Program-made: the position numbers and the translations under genes
Notes under the pieces: generated by a model
Databases searched by the model: none
What the model was told of the DNA's origin: nothing
What the model saw: the letters and a program-made list of their open reading frames with translations, nothing else
Assembly (NCBI GenBank): GCA_922989275.2
Contig: OV277858.1
Coordinates: 2,356,001 to 2,420,000, forward strand
Origin: Gari tellinella
Taxonomy: Eukaryota > Mollusca > Bivalvia > Cardiida > Psammobiidae
Reading direction: 5' to 3'
DNA: 64,000 bases
In this document: one piece after another, positions 32,320 through 43,439 of the stretch
How the letters are laid out: each line of letters opens with the position of its first letter
How positions within the stretch are numbered: position 1 is the stretch's first letter

Positions 32320-33846
32320 CTAAATCGCTCGCCTGGTACACCATGTAAAACTTGACCTATAGTGACCTAGATTATGTTTGTTTGTTTTGATTTTACGTCG
32401 CTTTCAACAGTATTTCAGTCATATCGCAACGTCCAGCTAATCACAGGTGGAAGAAGACCCCAGAAGCCCTTTATGCACTGTAACAGGCACAAATCGGCAA
32501 CTGGGTAGAACCAACGACCTTCCGCAAGCCAGCTGGAAGGCTTCCCCACATGAAAAATCCGAACGACCCTACTGGGATTCGAACTAACAGCGGTGAGGAG
32601 CTTAGTGATGTAAGTCACAGTGACTATACCGCTAGGCCACCACCTAGATTATGTATGACTAGACATGACCCACAATCAACAATAGAATGTTAACAAGATG
32701 TTTCTATGAGTTGACCTAGTAACCTAGTTTTTGACCAGACACAACCCTCATTTGATTTTGACCTTGATTTGATGTAGGCAAGCATCATTCAGATCTGAGT
32801 TAACACTGGTTTTGATTTGACCGAGTGACCTAGTTTTGACCTGACATGACCCATATTATTAATTAGGCAAACATTCTATTTTTTTTGCATTTAAAGCCAT
32901 TGAGACTTGTAGCCTCTAGAGTGTTAACAAAGTTTTTCTATGATTTGACCTAGAGTAACCTAGTTTTTGACCAGACATGACCCACATTAACACTTGACCT
33001 GGATATCAATTGGGCAAACATTCTTACCAAGTGTCATGAAGATCGGATAAGTTTTGTAACCTCTAGGGTATGAGTAAGGTTTTCCAATTATTTGACCTAG
33101 TGACTGAGTGTTTGACCAGACCTGACCCATGTTGGAACTTGACCTAGATATCAATGAGGCAAACATTTTAAGTAAGTGTCATGAAGATTGGATGAGTTTT
33201 GTAGCCTCTAAAGTGTTAACAAGGTTTTCCTATGAATTGCCCTAGTGGCTAATGACCTAGTTTTAGACCCGAACTGACCCGCATTCAAACTTGACATAGA
33301 TATCAATTAGGCAAACATTATACCCTAGTTGCATTTAAATCCAATTAGATTTGTAGCCTCTAGAGACTGTTCATAAGGTTTTCCTATGATTTGACCTAGT
33401 GACCTAGTTTTTAACTGGCCATGACCCACATTCAAACTTGACCTTGATATAAATGAGATTTGTAGCCTCTAGAGTGTTAACAAGGTTTTTACTATGATTT
33501 GACATAGTGACCTGGTTTTGACTGGACATGACCCACATTCGAACTTGACCTACATTTTTCAAGACAAACATTAAAACTAATTATCATGAATACCAAATGA
33601 AATGTGTAGTCCTTAGAGTGTTAACAAGGTTTTTCTTTGATTTGACCTAGTGACCTAGTTTTTAACCGGACATGACCCTCATTCGCACTTGACCTAGATT
33701 TCATTAAGATAAACATTGTTATCAAGTTTCATGAAGATCCAATGAAATGTGTGGCCATTTAAATGTTAACAAGCAATTGTGGACGGAGGACAGACATCCA
33801 GCGATCCTTATAGCTCACCTTGGCACTTAAGTGCCAGGTGAGCTAA
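32320..33846 (+). mobile_element. Pearl-like element, GACCTAGTGACCTAG core, with a SINE in it
   Basis: From CGCTCGCCTGGTACACC to CAGCGATCC...AGCTCACCTTGGCACTTAAGTGCCAGGTGAGCTA (3' hairpin). The ~150-bp core unit (TTTGACCTAGTGACCTAG, GACATGACCCACATTCGAAC, GTAGCCTCTAGAGTGTTAAC) occurs about eight times. A minus-strand SINE interrupts the first part. Copy B counterpart: 55,935-57,505; copy A lacks about 40 bp of one unit that B keeps. Confidence 0.7.
32372..32643 (-). mobile_element. tRNA-headed SINE, minus strand (copy A)
   Basis: Same SINE family as at 26,583, read on the minus strand: head GGCCTAGCGGTATAGTCACT, B-box region GTTCGAATCCCAGTAGGG, tail CGACGTAAAATCAAAACAAA. It sits inside a pearl-like element. 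Its 5' end is about 10 bp shorter than in copy B. Confidence 0.75.
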
Positions 33847-34815
33847 AAATACTGATGACAGAGTAACAGTTCTTGAGCATGGCACTCCTAGACAATGATA
33901 TATACATAATCTGTATATTAAGTTTTAAGTCAATAACTCTTATACTTTGGCAAATTATTATGTTCCAGACAAGACTACATTCGATAAAATATAACAACAA
34001 ACAATAAAAATACTGATGACGGAGTAACGGTTCTTATACACTGCACTCCTGGTCAATGAGATATGTCTGTATATGAAGTTTGAAGTCAATACTATGCCTG
34101 ACTTTACCATAACCTCTTATGACTTTGACAGACATGACCAAACTTGTATTGAAATCAAGAGCTTTATCAGATGAGTACACATACCGACTATGAAGTTTCT
34201 ATCACATGTTACTAAGTTCAAAAGTTATGACCAATGTTAAATTCAGCCTATTAAGTATTTAAATAACCTCTACATGACCTTGACCTTGAATTGAGACCAA
34301 ATGCAAACTATGAAGTCTCTATCATATTTTATTGAAGTCTTTATAGATCATATGTGATTCAAAATTTATGGTCAAGTTTCAATCTGTGGACAGACAAGCA
34401 GCGAGGACCGAAACAATTTGCCCCAACTATAAGTCATACTGGGTATCTACAAGGAGAAATACAGTATGTTTACACTAGAATATACGGTGAGCCGCATAAA
34501 ATGGATCAATCAGTATTACCTGAGCTTTTTCTTTTTTTCCCCACTGTGTTACGTGATCTTCCAAACTGAAATCATCTCTTTCTGAAATTGACAAAATATG
34601 ATACACATACTAACTTTAACTACATGCAACACTTTAAAAACAAGGGCCACCATGGCCCTATATTGTTCACATGGTACACCATGTAAAACTTGACCTATAG
34701 TGCTCTAGATTTTGACCTCACATGACCCACATTCAATCATGGCCTAGATTTTGATGAGGCAAAAATTTTGAGAAAAGTTTCATTAAGATCAAATGAGATT
34801 TGTAGCTTCTAGAGC
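33847..34815 (+). repeat. Pearl-like fragments (GTCTGTATATGAAG core; GACCTAG start)
   Basis: Two core units of the family that is intact at 40,545-41,775, then unique-looking DNA (34,370-34,620). The first ~180 bp of a GACCTAG-type element follow (ACAAGGGCCACCATGGCCCT, 34,636). The 71-codon frame at 34,354 has no motif. Confidence 0.45.
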
Positions 34816-34825
34816 TAAAAATTTA

Positions 34826-35050
34826 CCCTATATCCTATAACTTATTTCCTGCTTTGAAGACAGGTGACAACTTAAAGCAGGTTGAAAGTAAAGCAGATTT
34901 TGCCTTAAAGCACTTCTGTTTTACTTCAAACCTGCTTTATGGACATATGCGACCAAATGAAATCTCTGAAGGATCTTTTTTTGCCCGATATATATGTTTT
35001 TTTCTTAATTGTTTTGGGCTCCAATTCAATGAAAACACTCACTGAATCAA
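34826..35050 (+). mobile_element. Diverged MITE-1 copy (copy A)
   Basis: CTTATTTCCTGCTTTGAAGA, AAAGCAGGTTGAAAGTAAAG and the complement CTTTACTT.AAACCTGCTTT form the MITE-1 palindrome. The short plus-strand frame across it is a by-product. Present also in copy B at 59,427-59,650. Confidence 0.55.
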
Positions 35051-35121
35051 AATTTAACTGAAATTAAATTGATGAAACTTCTCACAATAAAAGCTATAGG
35101 TGTGAATAATAAGACAATGGT

Positions 35122-36332
35122 GACAAGAGGGCCTGAAGGCCCTGATATCGCTCACCATTTGTAATGAAGCCTGATAGCTTTACCTTTGAATTTCACCCGT
35201 TTTATTCTAAATCCACTCAAGTTTGTCGACCTACTGTAGTATAGTAGAGTACATCAAAGGCAGATAACTAGAGCCTAAACAATACTGAAATTAAGCCTTT
35301 TTCTAGCATTTCAAAGTATATCAAGGGCAGGTAACTATTGCCACATTGATTACATTTCAACAATAATTTCACTCCTTCGAGAATGTATAGCTACATCCTT
35401 TGTGTACAAGTACATGTATAATCAAAATCCATTGAAAACTGTAAACGCTGTAAAATATGGCATTTTCAGCAATTCAAAGGTAGATATCTCTTGATCTATT
35501 TGTCTGATTCCAACCATAATCACCCTTTGTCCAACTCTTATGGTCATATACAATATAGGCAAGTTTGAGAGAGCTTGGATAAATATTGTGGCCTCTAGAG
35601 CGTAAACACTGTTAAATATATCATTTTCAGCCATTCAAAGGTAGATAACTCTTGACCTATTGATCAGATTACAACCAAAATTGAACTCATCCGAAGTCTT
35701 ATGATAATATACAATCTGAGTAAGTTTATGAAAGATTGGATAAAAATTGTGGCCTCTAGAGTGTAAACATCGTTAAATATGGCATTTTCAGCAATTCAAA
35801 GGTAGATAACTCTCGACCTATAAGTCTGCTTTCAACCATAATCAAACTCATCTGAACTCTTATAGTAATATACAATCTGACCAAGTTTAAGAAAGATTTG
35901 ATAAAAATTGTGAACTCTAGTGTGTAAACACTGTTAAAAATGGCATTTTCAGCAATTCAAAGGTAGATTACTCTTGATCTATTTGTCCTATTTCAACCAA
36001 AATCGAACTCTTCCGAACTCTTATAGTCATATACAATCTGGGCAGGTTTTAGAAAGATTGGATAAATACTGTGGCCTCTAGAGTGTAAACACTGTTAAAT
36101 ATGGCATTTTCAGCAGTTCAAAGGTAGATAACTCATGACCTATTTGTCCGATTTCAACCATAATCGAACTCATCCGAACTCTTCTGGCAATATACCATCT
36201 GAGCAAGTTTGAGAAAGATTGGATAAAAATTGCGGTCTCTAGAGTGTAAACACTAAAATTGTTGACGCCGCACGACGGACGCCGGACATTCAAGGATTGC
36301 AATAGCTCACCCTGAGCTAGCTCAGGTGAGCT
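35122..36332 (+). mobile_element. Pearl-like element present only in copy A
   Basis: 5' end GACAAGAGGGCCTGAAGGCC (hairpin). Six ~165-bp units follow (TTCAGCAATTCAAAGGTAGA, TTGTGGCCTCTAGAGTGTAA), then GACGCCGCACGACGGACGCC, and the 3' hairpin AGCTCACCCTGAGCTAGCTC ending CAGGTGAGCT. Copy B at 59,731 has the uninterrupted site CAATGGTAAAAAAG. Insertion was between GGT and AAAAAAG with no target duplication. Confidence 0.8.
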
Positions 36333-36336
36333 AAAA

Positions 36337-36955
36337 AAGAATAAGTTATAATGCTTCGTTTGAAACTACAGGCACTTATATACCTATACAAATGGCCTAA
36401 AAAAGCAGACAGCTTTTTCTATGTGTTCCCAGGTTAACGCTTATATTCAATTTGATAAAGTTCTGGGTAATTAACTTAGCCTTATTAGATAAGAGTATTT
36501 GCTAAGTTTCACGTACTTTCATTTACCAAGTACAATTTCATGGCATGCATTTAACGTTTATAATACGCAATTATTGGAGATTGTTTGGAACTGAAGGTAC
36601 CTTTGGGAGGTAACTGATATGCACGATTTCGTAGAGTAACGATGCTTGATTTATCATACTTATTTAAAAGCCACCAGGTGTCTCACGCATTGGTAGCATA
36701 TGTCCTACTATCTGCTGGGATAAAGATGTTGCATAATATACAAGTACTGTAGAATTATTCACGGCAGTGGAAGAGTACAATAAAGGCAAACAACTGTGTT
36801 ATAATTCAACTTATATCATATGGAGTAATGTGTTAATAAATGCCAGAAAAGCTTTGGGTCCATGGGATGCGCAACTTTTCAAATAATGAGTCCCTGGCAA
36901 ATTTAATGAGTACAGAACTCAGGATGCACAGGTAAAAGAATCACTGCTAGTGTAA
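36337..36955. other. Low-repeat intron-like DNA
   Basis: No gene features are seen. It lies between candidate exons of the minus-strand gene and is retained almost unchanged in copy B (59,735-60,357). Confidence 0.4.
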
Positions 36956-36956
36956 A

Positions 36957-38300
36957 CAAGGGCCACCATGACCCTAAATCGCTCACCTGGTACACCATGT
37001 AAAACATGACCTATAGTGACCTAGATAATGACTGAACCCATACTCAACCTTTATAGTGTTAACAAGATTTTTCTAAAATTTGACCTAGTGACCTAGTTTT
37101 TGACCGGACATGACCCACATTCGAACTTGACCTGGATTTCATCAAGACATTCATTTTGATGAAGTTTCATAAAGATCCATTGAGATTTGTAGCCTCTAGA
37201 GTGTTAACAAGGTTTTTCTATGATTTGACCTAGTGACCTAGTTTTTAACCGGACATGACCCACATTCGAAATTAACCTAGATTTCAATGAGGAAAACATT
37301 CTGACCAAGTTTCATTAAGATCCATTGAGATTTGTAGCCTCTAGAGTGTTAACAAGGTTTTTCTTTGATTTGACCTAGTATCCTAGTTTTTGACCGGACA
37401 TGACCCACATTCGAACTTGACCTAGATATGAATGAGGCAAACATTTTGACCAAGCTTCATGACGATACGGTGAGATTTGTAGCCTATAGAGTGTAAACAA
37501 TGTTTTCCAATGATTTGACCTAGTGACCTAGTTTTTGACCTGACATTACCCATATTCGAACTTGACCTAGATATCAATTAGGCAAACATTCTGACTAGGT
37601 TGCATTAAATTCCAATGAGATTGGTAGAATCTGGAGTGTTAACAAGGTTTTCTATGATTTGACCTAGTGACCTAGTTTTTGACCGAGGATGACCTATATT
37701 CAAACTTGACCTAGATATCAATGAGCCAAACATTTTGACAGTTTCATTAAAATCCAATAAGATTTGTAGCCTCTAGAGTGTTAACAAGATTTTTCTATGA
37801 TTTGACCTAGTGACCTAGTTTTTGATCTGACATGACCCACAATCGTACTTGACCTAGATTTCACCAAGACATAGATTGTCATCAAGTTCCATGAAGATTG
37901 GATAAAATTTGTAGCAGCTAGAGTGTTAACGAACCAATTGTGAACAGACAGACAGACGGACAGACGACAGACATCCAGCGGTCCTAAAAGCTCACCTTGG
38001 CACTTCGTGCCAGGTGAGCTAAAAATGTATTCTTATGATTTGACCCAGTGACCTATATTTTGACCCGACACAACCAACATTCAACCCTGACCTAGATATC
38101 AATAAAAAACATTTTTACCAAGTTTCATCAACATTTAAAAAGATTTTTAGCTTCTAGCTGTTAACAAATGTTGTCTGATATGATCTAGTTACCATGTTTT
38201 TGACCGGACATTTCCCATATTCATCCATGACCTAGTTATAATTGAGATAAACATTTTGACCTAGTTGCATTAAAATCCGATGAGATTTGTAACCCTACAT
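36957..38300 (+). mobile_element. Pearl-like element, GACCTAGTGACCTAG core
   Basis: It starts ACAAGGGCCACCATGACCCT / TCGCTCACCTGGTACACC, has about six core units, a GACAGACAGACGGACAGACG microsatellite and a 3' hairpin end at AGCTCACCTTGGCACTTCGT/GCCAGGTGAGCTAAAAA (38,024). Two more diverged units follow to 38,300. Counterpart in B: 60,359-61,700. Confidence 0.7.
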
Positions 38301-38398
38301 TTTGACACAAACAGATTTTTCCTTAATTTGCATTGGTTCATAATTTTTTAATAACTTTTGAAGAGTTTCGACTAAAAGAGAGATGTCAAAAAACTTAC

Positions 38399-38467
38399 CT
38401 CATTCCTCCATCAGAGATAATTGCTGTCCCCATAATCATACACAATTTCTTGTCATGCTTTGCTGAG
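38399..38467 (-). CDS. Internal exon of unidentified minus-strand gene (copy A)
   Basis: Bounded by CTATTTTAG/CTCAGC and ATGAG/GTAAGT (perfect donor). In the open phase it reads SAKHDKKLCMIMGTAIISDG-GM plus two bases, matching the phase of the exon at 30,547-30,619. The other two phases hit stops quickly. A slightly later acceptor (CTCAG/CAAAGC) would let it join the exon at 39,467-39,589 through an alternative donor there. The copy-B exon (61,798-61,866) differs at three or four of 69 bases. Function not recognised. Confidence 0.5.
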
Positions 38468-38949
38468 CTAAAATAGATTAAAACTATTGGTTATGTGAGA
38501 AAAAGAACCTGTCACTAGTCGTTGTATGAGACAAACTGATCTAAACCTCGGCTAGAAAAGAAAAATTATTTAGCACGCCAAGACTCGCTTAATAAGTAAT
38601 AACATTTCAATCCTAGACTCGGTCGTTACGTCATCCCATGAAGCACCACAATAAATTAATGTTCATTTATTGTTCCCAATGGATTCGTTATCTAATTAAC
38701 ATCAATTAATTTGACTTGTCCGTCCAGACAGATAAGGTAATCTCAACCCCCCCACCTTTTCTAGATATCTCCGTCCGCAAGGTGAGAACAGCTTGTGTAA
38801 CACAATGACTGACGACATATCCCATAGTTTTGCGATTTTACCTACTTTAAGATCCCACATGACCAAGCTTCAAGTGTGACCTAAATTTTATGAAAGACAT
38901 GGCACTGACAGACACTCATAAAGATATAGCCAAATATGTGACTTCTTAA

Positions 38950-39190
38950 AGCCACTCGCAACCAGATGGTGCATTTGCAAAAAATAAAAGAAATTACTCA
39001 AATATATACAAAAGGGTAGCATTATCGTGCATCTGGCATTGGAAAAATATGACCAGTCTAATAACACCCTCTCGAAAAATCTTCAAATCTTAGTTTTTTT
39101 AGATATTTTCCATCGTTTTATCCATAGCGACGAAAGTTGCTATAGAAAATTAAGTCAGGACTCAGACATAAGCTCTGGTGAACTAAAAAT
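38950..39190 (+). mobile_element. Diverged partial copy of TTAA element X (copy A)
   Basis: AAAGCCACTCGCAACCAGAT, TCTGGCATTGGAAAAATATG, CTTAGTTTTTTTAGATATTT and GACTCAGACATAAGCTC follow the order of X (39,939-40,475) but are far more diverged, and the tRNA-like part is missing. Also in copy B at 62,320-62,560. Confidence 0.6.
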
Positions 39191-39292
39191 GTAATATTAA
39201 ACTCAGAAAAGGAGAGATAACAGCTCAGGCATTATGATTTTCTTCAGCTGGGAATAAAATTAATCCTCATTTAGACCGGGAAAAACTCTGTA

Positions 39293-39367
39293 TGGCCTTG
39301 TATGACCGTTTTGGATTCCTTATTTCCTTCGCGTTCAGGAAATTCCGAATCCAAAACCGTCATACAA
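39293..39367. repeat. Hairpin at right edge of copy A
   Basis: GGCCTTGTATGACCGTTTTG and its complement CAAAACCGTCATACAAGCC form a 24-bp stem with two mismatches around a 27-base loop. It starts where homology with copy B ends. Confidence 0.6.
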
Positions 39368-39466
39368 GCCAAGTCACCCTGCCTAAATTATTTTATACTG
39401 TGTAACTTATAATATCAATCTTAAAATAGATCGCATAGAAAATACAATAAATAATGTTGTATTTAC

Positions 39467-39589
39467 CTCTTTACGGCCTATAAACGCATTAGCTTGGTTT
39501 AGGAACACCAAACTTCCAACACAAAATGCAAGTTCTTCATACATCATAATATGACTCATGCCAGGTACCAAACTCGATGAGGGAACCAG
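39467..39589 (-). CDS. Exon 3 of unidentified minus-strand gene
   Basis: AACAATATAG precedes 41 codons in phase 0 (LVPSSSLVPGMSHIMMYEEL, AFCVGSLVFLNQANAFIGRK-E) ending GAG/GTAAAT. An alternative donor eight bases earlier (GGCC/GTAAAG, 39,475) would end in phase 1 and join the 38.4-kb exon at its CAG/CAAAGC acceptor. The segment AFCVGSLVFL is hydrophobic. It lies just outside the duplication, so copy B has no counterpart in this window. Splice sites, length and composition support a real exon; the family is unknown. Confidence 0.5.
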
Positions 39590-39741
39590 CTATATTGTTA
39601 CCCTTGCAAGCTTCATACCTGGATGTATATGTACCATTGCAGTAACAAGCATTCCGTGTTACTTTCAACATGCTTTAAACAACCACCTGTCTATAGAACA
39701 GAAAACAGGTTATGTCAGTTCAAAAGTAAACAAATATTTAC

Positions 39742-39780
39742 CTTAACATTGGTTGTGTCCAAGTCCAGACTGGCTTTTAT
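39742..39780 (-). CDS. Exon 2 of unidentified minus-strand gene (mini-exon)
   Basis: CTTTTTGTTGCAG/ATAAAA and GTTAAG/GTAAAT enclose exactly 39 bases (IKASLDLDTTNVK), phase 0 at both ends. That fits the exon at 39,467-39,589 and the candidate first exon at 43,440-43,484. The polypyrimidine tract and both consensus sites are strong for so short a segment. Confidence 0.45.
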
Positions 39781-39813
39781 CTGCAACAAAAAGGATGTCT
39801 TTCAGTTTATACT

Positions 39814-40500
39814 TTAACCCTGCACATATATTTTCATATTTTGAAGATAAATTACCACTTTAGGCAGGTTTAAAGTAAAGCAGAACGCGCCTTAAGGTGC
39901 AATATACTGCATTCTGCTTTACTTTCAGCCTGCTTTAAAGGGACTCGCAACCGGATGGTGTACTTGTCAAAATAAAATAAAATACTCAAATAAAAGCAAA
40001 TTTGTGGCATTATTTGGCTTCTGACATTAAAAAAAAAAATGATCAGTCCAAAAAAAGTCTCAAGAATCGGCACCGAATCTTAGTTTTTTTAAGATATTTT
40101 CCATCGTTTTTCTATAGCGTTAGCTAACGGTATAGTTGTTGTTGTTGCTCCTCTACACGGGCTCAGACATAAACCCGAGACGAATAAAATAGTAAAAGTA
40201 CTATCGATCGCCGCTAGTGAAGTACGTTAATTCGCTACTATAGATATAGAGAGCGCTGGTAGCCGAGGTAGTATAGGAGCTTCCTAATTTTTTCACGTTT
40301 CTCTCCGCATGGAGGGTCACGGGTTTTAATCCCACCAGGGCTTCTTCTTTTTTTTTTTGAAATGGATTTTTTAACAGAATTTATTATCCTAAACTAAATC
40401 TTACCCATTTATATAAGCATTTGACATATATTTACAAATTACTATTTTTAATGCTAAATCCGGTTGCGAGCCTCTTTAAGCTACCATTTGATGAAATATA
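39814..40500 (+). mobile_element. MITE-1 copy carrying a nested X element
   Basis: Left end TTAACCCTGCACATAT, central palindrome GTAAAGCAGAACGCGCCTTAAGGTGC, then TTTCAGCCTGC-TTTAA. Here the X element is inserted, and the MITE resumes GCTACCATTTGATG. The undisturbed order is visible at 48,961-48,980. Confidence 0.65.
39939..40475 (+). mobile_element. TTAA element X, intact, 537 bp, with class-II tRNA-like core
   Basis: Ends AGGGACTCGCAACCGG / CCGGTTGCGAGCCTCT flanked by TTAA at 39,935-39,938 and 40,476-40,479. The interior has GGTAGCCGAGGTAGTATAGG ... CATGGAGGGTCACGGGTTTT, resembling the D arm, variable arm and T arm of a Leu/Ser-type tRNA. No protein is encoded. The TTAA flank resembles piggyBac targets, but the ends lack the CCC start of MITE-1 and MITE-2, so the mobilising transposase is unknown. 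Confidence 0.7.
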
Positions 40501-40544
40501 GAATTTATATCTTCCGATTCATAGTCATGACTGTACATATTCAA

Positions 40545-41775
40545 ACTAGACCTATCACAAATGGTGATTCATACCCCCAGTGGGGTCTTGTCACAAGAGA
40601 TAAATGTTTCTGGATAAAGTTAATGTGTGCTCCCTAACTTGGAAAAGAATAACAAAGGGCAACAACTCAAAAAATTGATAAAAATATAACAAAGGGAAAT
40701 AACTCCAAAAATATGGATGACAGAGTACAGGTTCTTATGCATTGCACTCCTGGTAAATGAGATCTATCTGTATATGAAGTTTGAAGTCAATAGCTCTTAT
40801 ACTTTGGAAGTTATGTTCTGGACAAGCCTAAATTGGATAAAAAATATATCAACAAAGGGTAATAACTCCAAAAATACTGATGATAGAGTTATGGTTCTTG
40901 TGCACTGCACTCCTAGTCAATAAGATCTATCTGTATATGAAGTTTGGGGTCAATAGCTTCTATACTTTGGAAGTTAAGCTCGGGACAAGCCTAAATTTGG
41001 TAAAAATATAACAACAAAGGGCAATATAACACCAAAAATACTGATGGCAGAGTTATTGTTCTTGTGCACTGCACTCCTAGTAAATAAGATCTATCTGTAT
41101 ATGAAGTTTAAAGTCAATAGCTCTTACACTTTTGAAGTTATGCTCCGGACAAGCCTAAAGTGGGTAAAAATATGACAACAAAGGGCAATAACTCCAAAAA
41201 TACTGATGACAGAGTAACGCTCTTGCGCACTGCACTCCTAGTCAATGAGATCTATCTGTATATGAAGTTTGAAGTCAATAGCTTTTATACTTTAGAAGTG
41301 ATGCTCCGGACAAGCCTAAATTGGGTAAAAATATAACAACAAAGAACAATAACTCCAAAAAGACTGATGACAGAGTAACGGGTCTTGCAGATTGCACTCC
41401 TAGTCAATGAGATCTATCGGTATATGAAGTTTGAAGTCAATAGCTCTTATACTTTAAAAGTAATGCTCCGGACAAGCCTAAATTGGGTAAAAATGTAACA
41501 ACAAAGGGCAATAACTCCAAAAATACTGACGTCAGAGTAACGGTTCTTGCACACTGCACTCCTAGTTAATTAGATCTATCTGTATATGAAGTTTGAAGCC
41601 TAAATTTGATAAAAATAAACAAAGGGCAATAACTCCAAAAATACTGAGGTCAGAGTAATGGTTCTGGCGCACTGCACTCCTGGTCAATAAGATCTATCTG
41701 TATATGAAGTTTGAAGTCAATAGCTAATATACTTTAGAAGTTATGCTCCGGACAAGCTGGACGAGCGGATGGACG
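40545..41775 (+). mobile_element. Pearl-like element, GATCTATCTGTATATGAAG core
   Basis: About seven ~150-bp units (AAGGGCAATAACTCCAAAAA, TACTGATGACAGAGTAACGG, GCACTGCACTCCTAGTCAAT) lead to ACGAGCGGATGGACGGAACT. Ends are not sharply defined. The short plus-strand frame at 40,717 follows the repeat. Confidence 0.6.
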
Positions 41776-42081
41776 GAACTTTAGATCTAGAACTAGATCT
41801 CTTGATTTTGTTTTTAAAATGGCCCTTTCGCTGCATTGTTTGACCAGGGAAACCTACTCAAATACCAGAAATGTGTACGGGTCCGAGTGCATTTAACTGC
41901 GATTTTTGGTCATATCTAGAGATAGCCTGTCAACCTCATCATAGTATAAATAAGGCATGGTTTGTAATAAGTTCTTCTCAAAACTATATTTAACTGTTTT
42001 ATGACAAAAAGTGATGTTGCTAATTCAGTTAACAGCAACAAAAAAACGACTGTAATACGCTAGGATTAGCCCGTAGCTGAT

Positions 42082-43043
42082 GCTTAAGCCACGATCTCAC
42101 TGTCCAGGTTTGGGTCCCCGTGAGTCCCGGTTTAGCAAACCGGCAGTCACCTGGAGTACAACCTTGGCGGGGCCGGGGGCGACCAGCTCGATCCTGGATC
42201 GACCAGCTTCCACCGGCTAACTTCCCCGGATGCTTTAAAATGTTTAATACAACCGGGGGTCACCGGGACAGAAACCAGAACCGGCTTCATCCAGGGTCAG
42301 GGGAATGCCAGAGCAATGCCGGATCTTTACCAGCACATCCGGGCCTCTACCCTGAACAACAGGGGTGTATATAATATGCGAGCATAAATTTGATTTTTTT
42401 TTTTAAAAATGCAGATTACTACATTTTATTTTTAGCGTTTCTGTTTCGTCTGTGTTTAAATAGGAAATAATATCGTCCTCTCTATTGTATAGGGTAAATC
42501 TAATATTTAAAAACGAAAGTTACCAGATCAGACGCCGGGCAAACTGTTTGAAACTCATATTAAAATGAAGTTTGAACAGTCTACAACATTATTATGTTCT
42601 ATTTTATTGCATTTCCTTTGTATTTGATTTTCATCTCATATACCCCGAGAGACAAAAGAGAATTGATACTAATTCATGTCCGCCCCGGTTTATGTCCTTT
42701 CCGGCGAACACCGGCACGTCACCGGTGAACAACCGGGGTTGATCGGGACGACACCAGTGGTCATCCAGATACCACCGGCGATGGCCGGGGTTACACCGTG
42801 TTATTATTATACCGGGGTTAACCAGGAACAGACCGGCCCTGCACCGTAACTACGCCGGGCCAAACTGGGAACTCACCAGGAAGGTCCGGCTTCATAACCG
42901 GTGCTCCACCGGGGGAGACACCGGGAATGTGAGATCGCAATTTATTTTTTCATAAAAACCGCCCCGGCTCATCCAAGTCCACCGGCTAACTCAACCGGGA
43001 CGTACCGGGGCCAGCACCGGGACATTGAGATCGGGGCTTTAGC
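42082..43043. mobile_element. GC-rich 962-bp element with 27-bp terminal inverted repeats
   Basis: The left end GCTTAAGCCACGATCTCACT-GTCCAGG and the complement of the right end GCTAAAGCCCCGATCTCAAT-GTCCCGG agree at 23 of 27 positions. Both subterminal parts (42,110-42,350 and 42,680-43,020) are crowded with ACCGG/CCGGG motifs roughly every 10-15 bp, around an AT-rich centre. The plus-strand frame at 42,120 encodes only low-complexity Pro/Gly/Arg. No target duplication is evident. It behaves like a non-autonomous DNA transposon with dense subterminal binding sites; the family is not recognised. Confidence 0.65.
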
Positions 43044-43439
43044 CAGGGCATTGCATTCACCGAGTGCTTAGGCGGTCCCTTATCTGTTACGTTACTGTAA
43101 TACCGAGAATCAAGTGAGTTAAGCTAAATTTTTTGACTCTATAAATTTCAGCCAATTATTCAGACATGACTATATTCGAAAGGTAGTGACTGGGGGTACG
43201 TGACCGTACCTCTAATACTTGAAATTAGCGATACGGTCACATACTCCTAACGAGTCCTGTGAGGGTAGGCTAGGGGTCCGTGAGAATATATTTTGTATCT
43301 AGTAATAGAGTACAGGACCTCTTACTGGAGGTCACAGGTTGAGCAGAGGTCTGTATCACTGAGGTACTGTAGTATCAGCGATTTCGGGATACAAACGGCA
43401 GACATGTAACCATTTAAAATCAATAAAAAGTTCGCTTAC

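Larger units (their letters stand above)
25957..39290 (+). repeat. Segmental duplication, copy A
   Basis: It matches copy B (48,291-62,661) in the same orientation and order, from ATCCTA.TGAAGGCATTAGG to CACCGGGAAAAACT-type sequence, by eye with only scattered substitutions. The shared backbone is about 12.1 kb. Copy A has one insertion absent from B (35,122-36,332) and empty sites for the B insertions. It contains mostly pearl-like repeats, two SINEs and the last three exons of the unidentified minus-strand gene. Confidence 0.9.

Noticed and set aside
32640..33840. Direct repeats with regular spacing that could suggest a CRISPR-like array (also at 17.8-19.0, 36.9-38.0 and 62.7-63.5 kb)
   Set aside because: Units are contiguous tandem repeats of about 45-165 bp with no unique spacers and no cas genes, in an animal genome.
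42120..42374. 84-codon Gly/Pro/Arg-rich reading
   Set aside because: A by-product of the ACCGG motif array in the GC-rich element.
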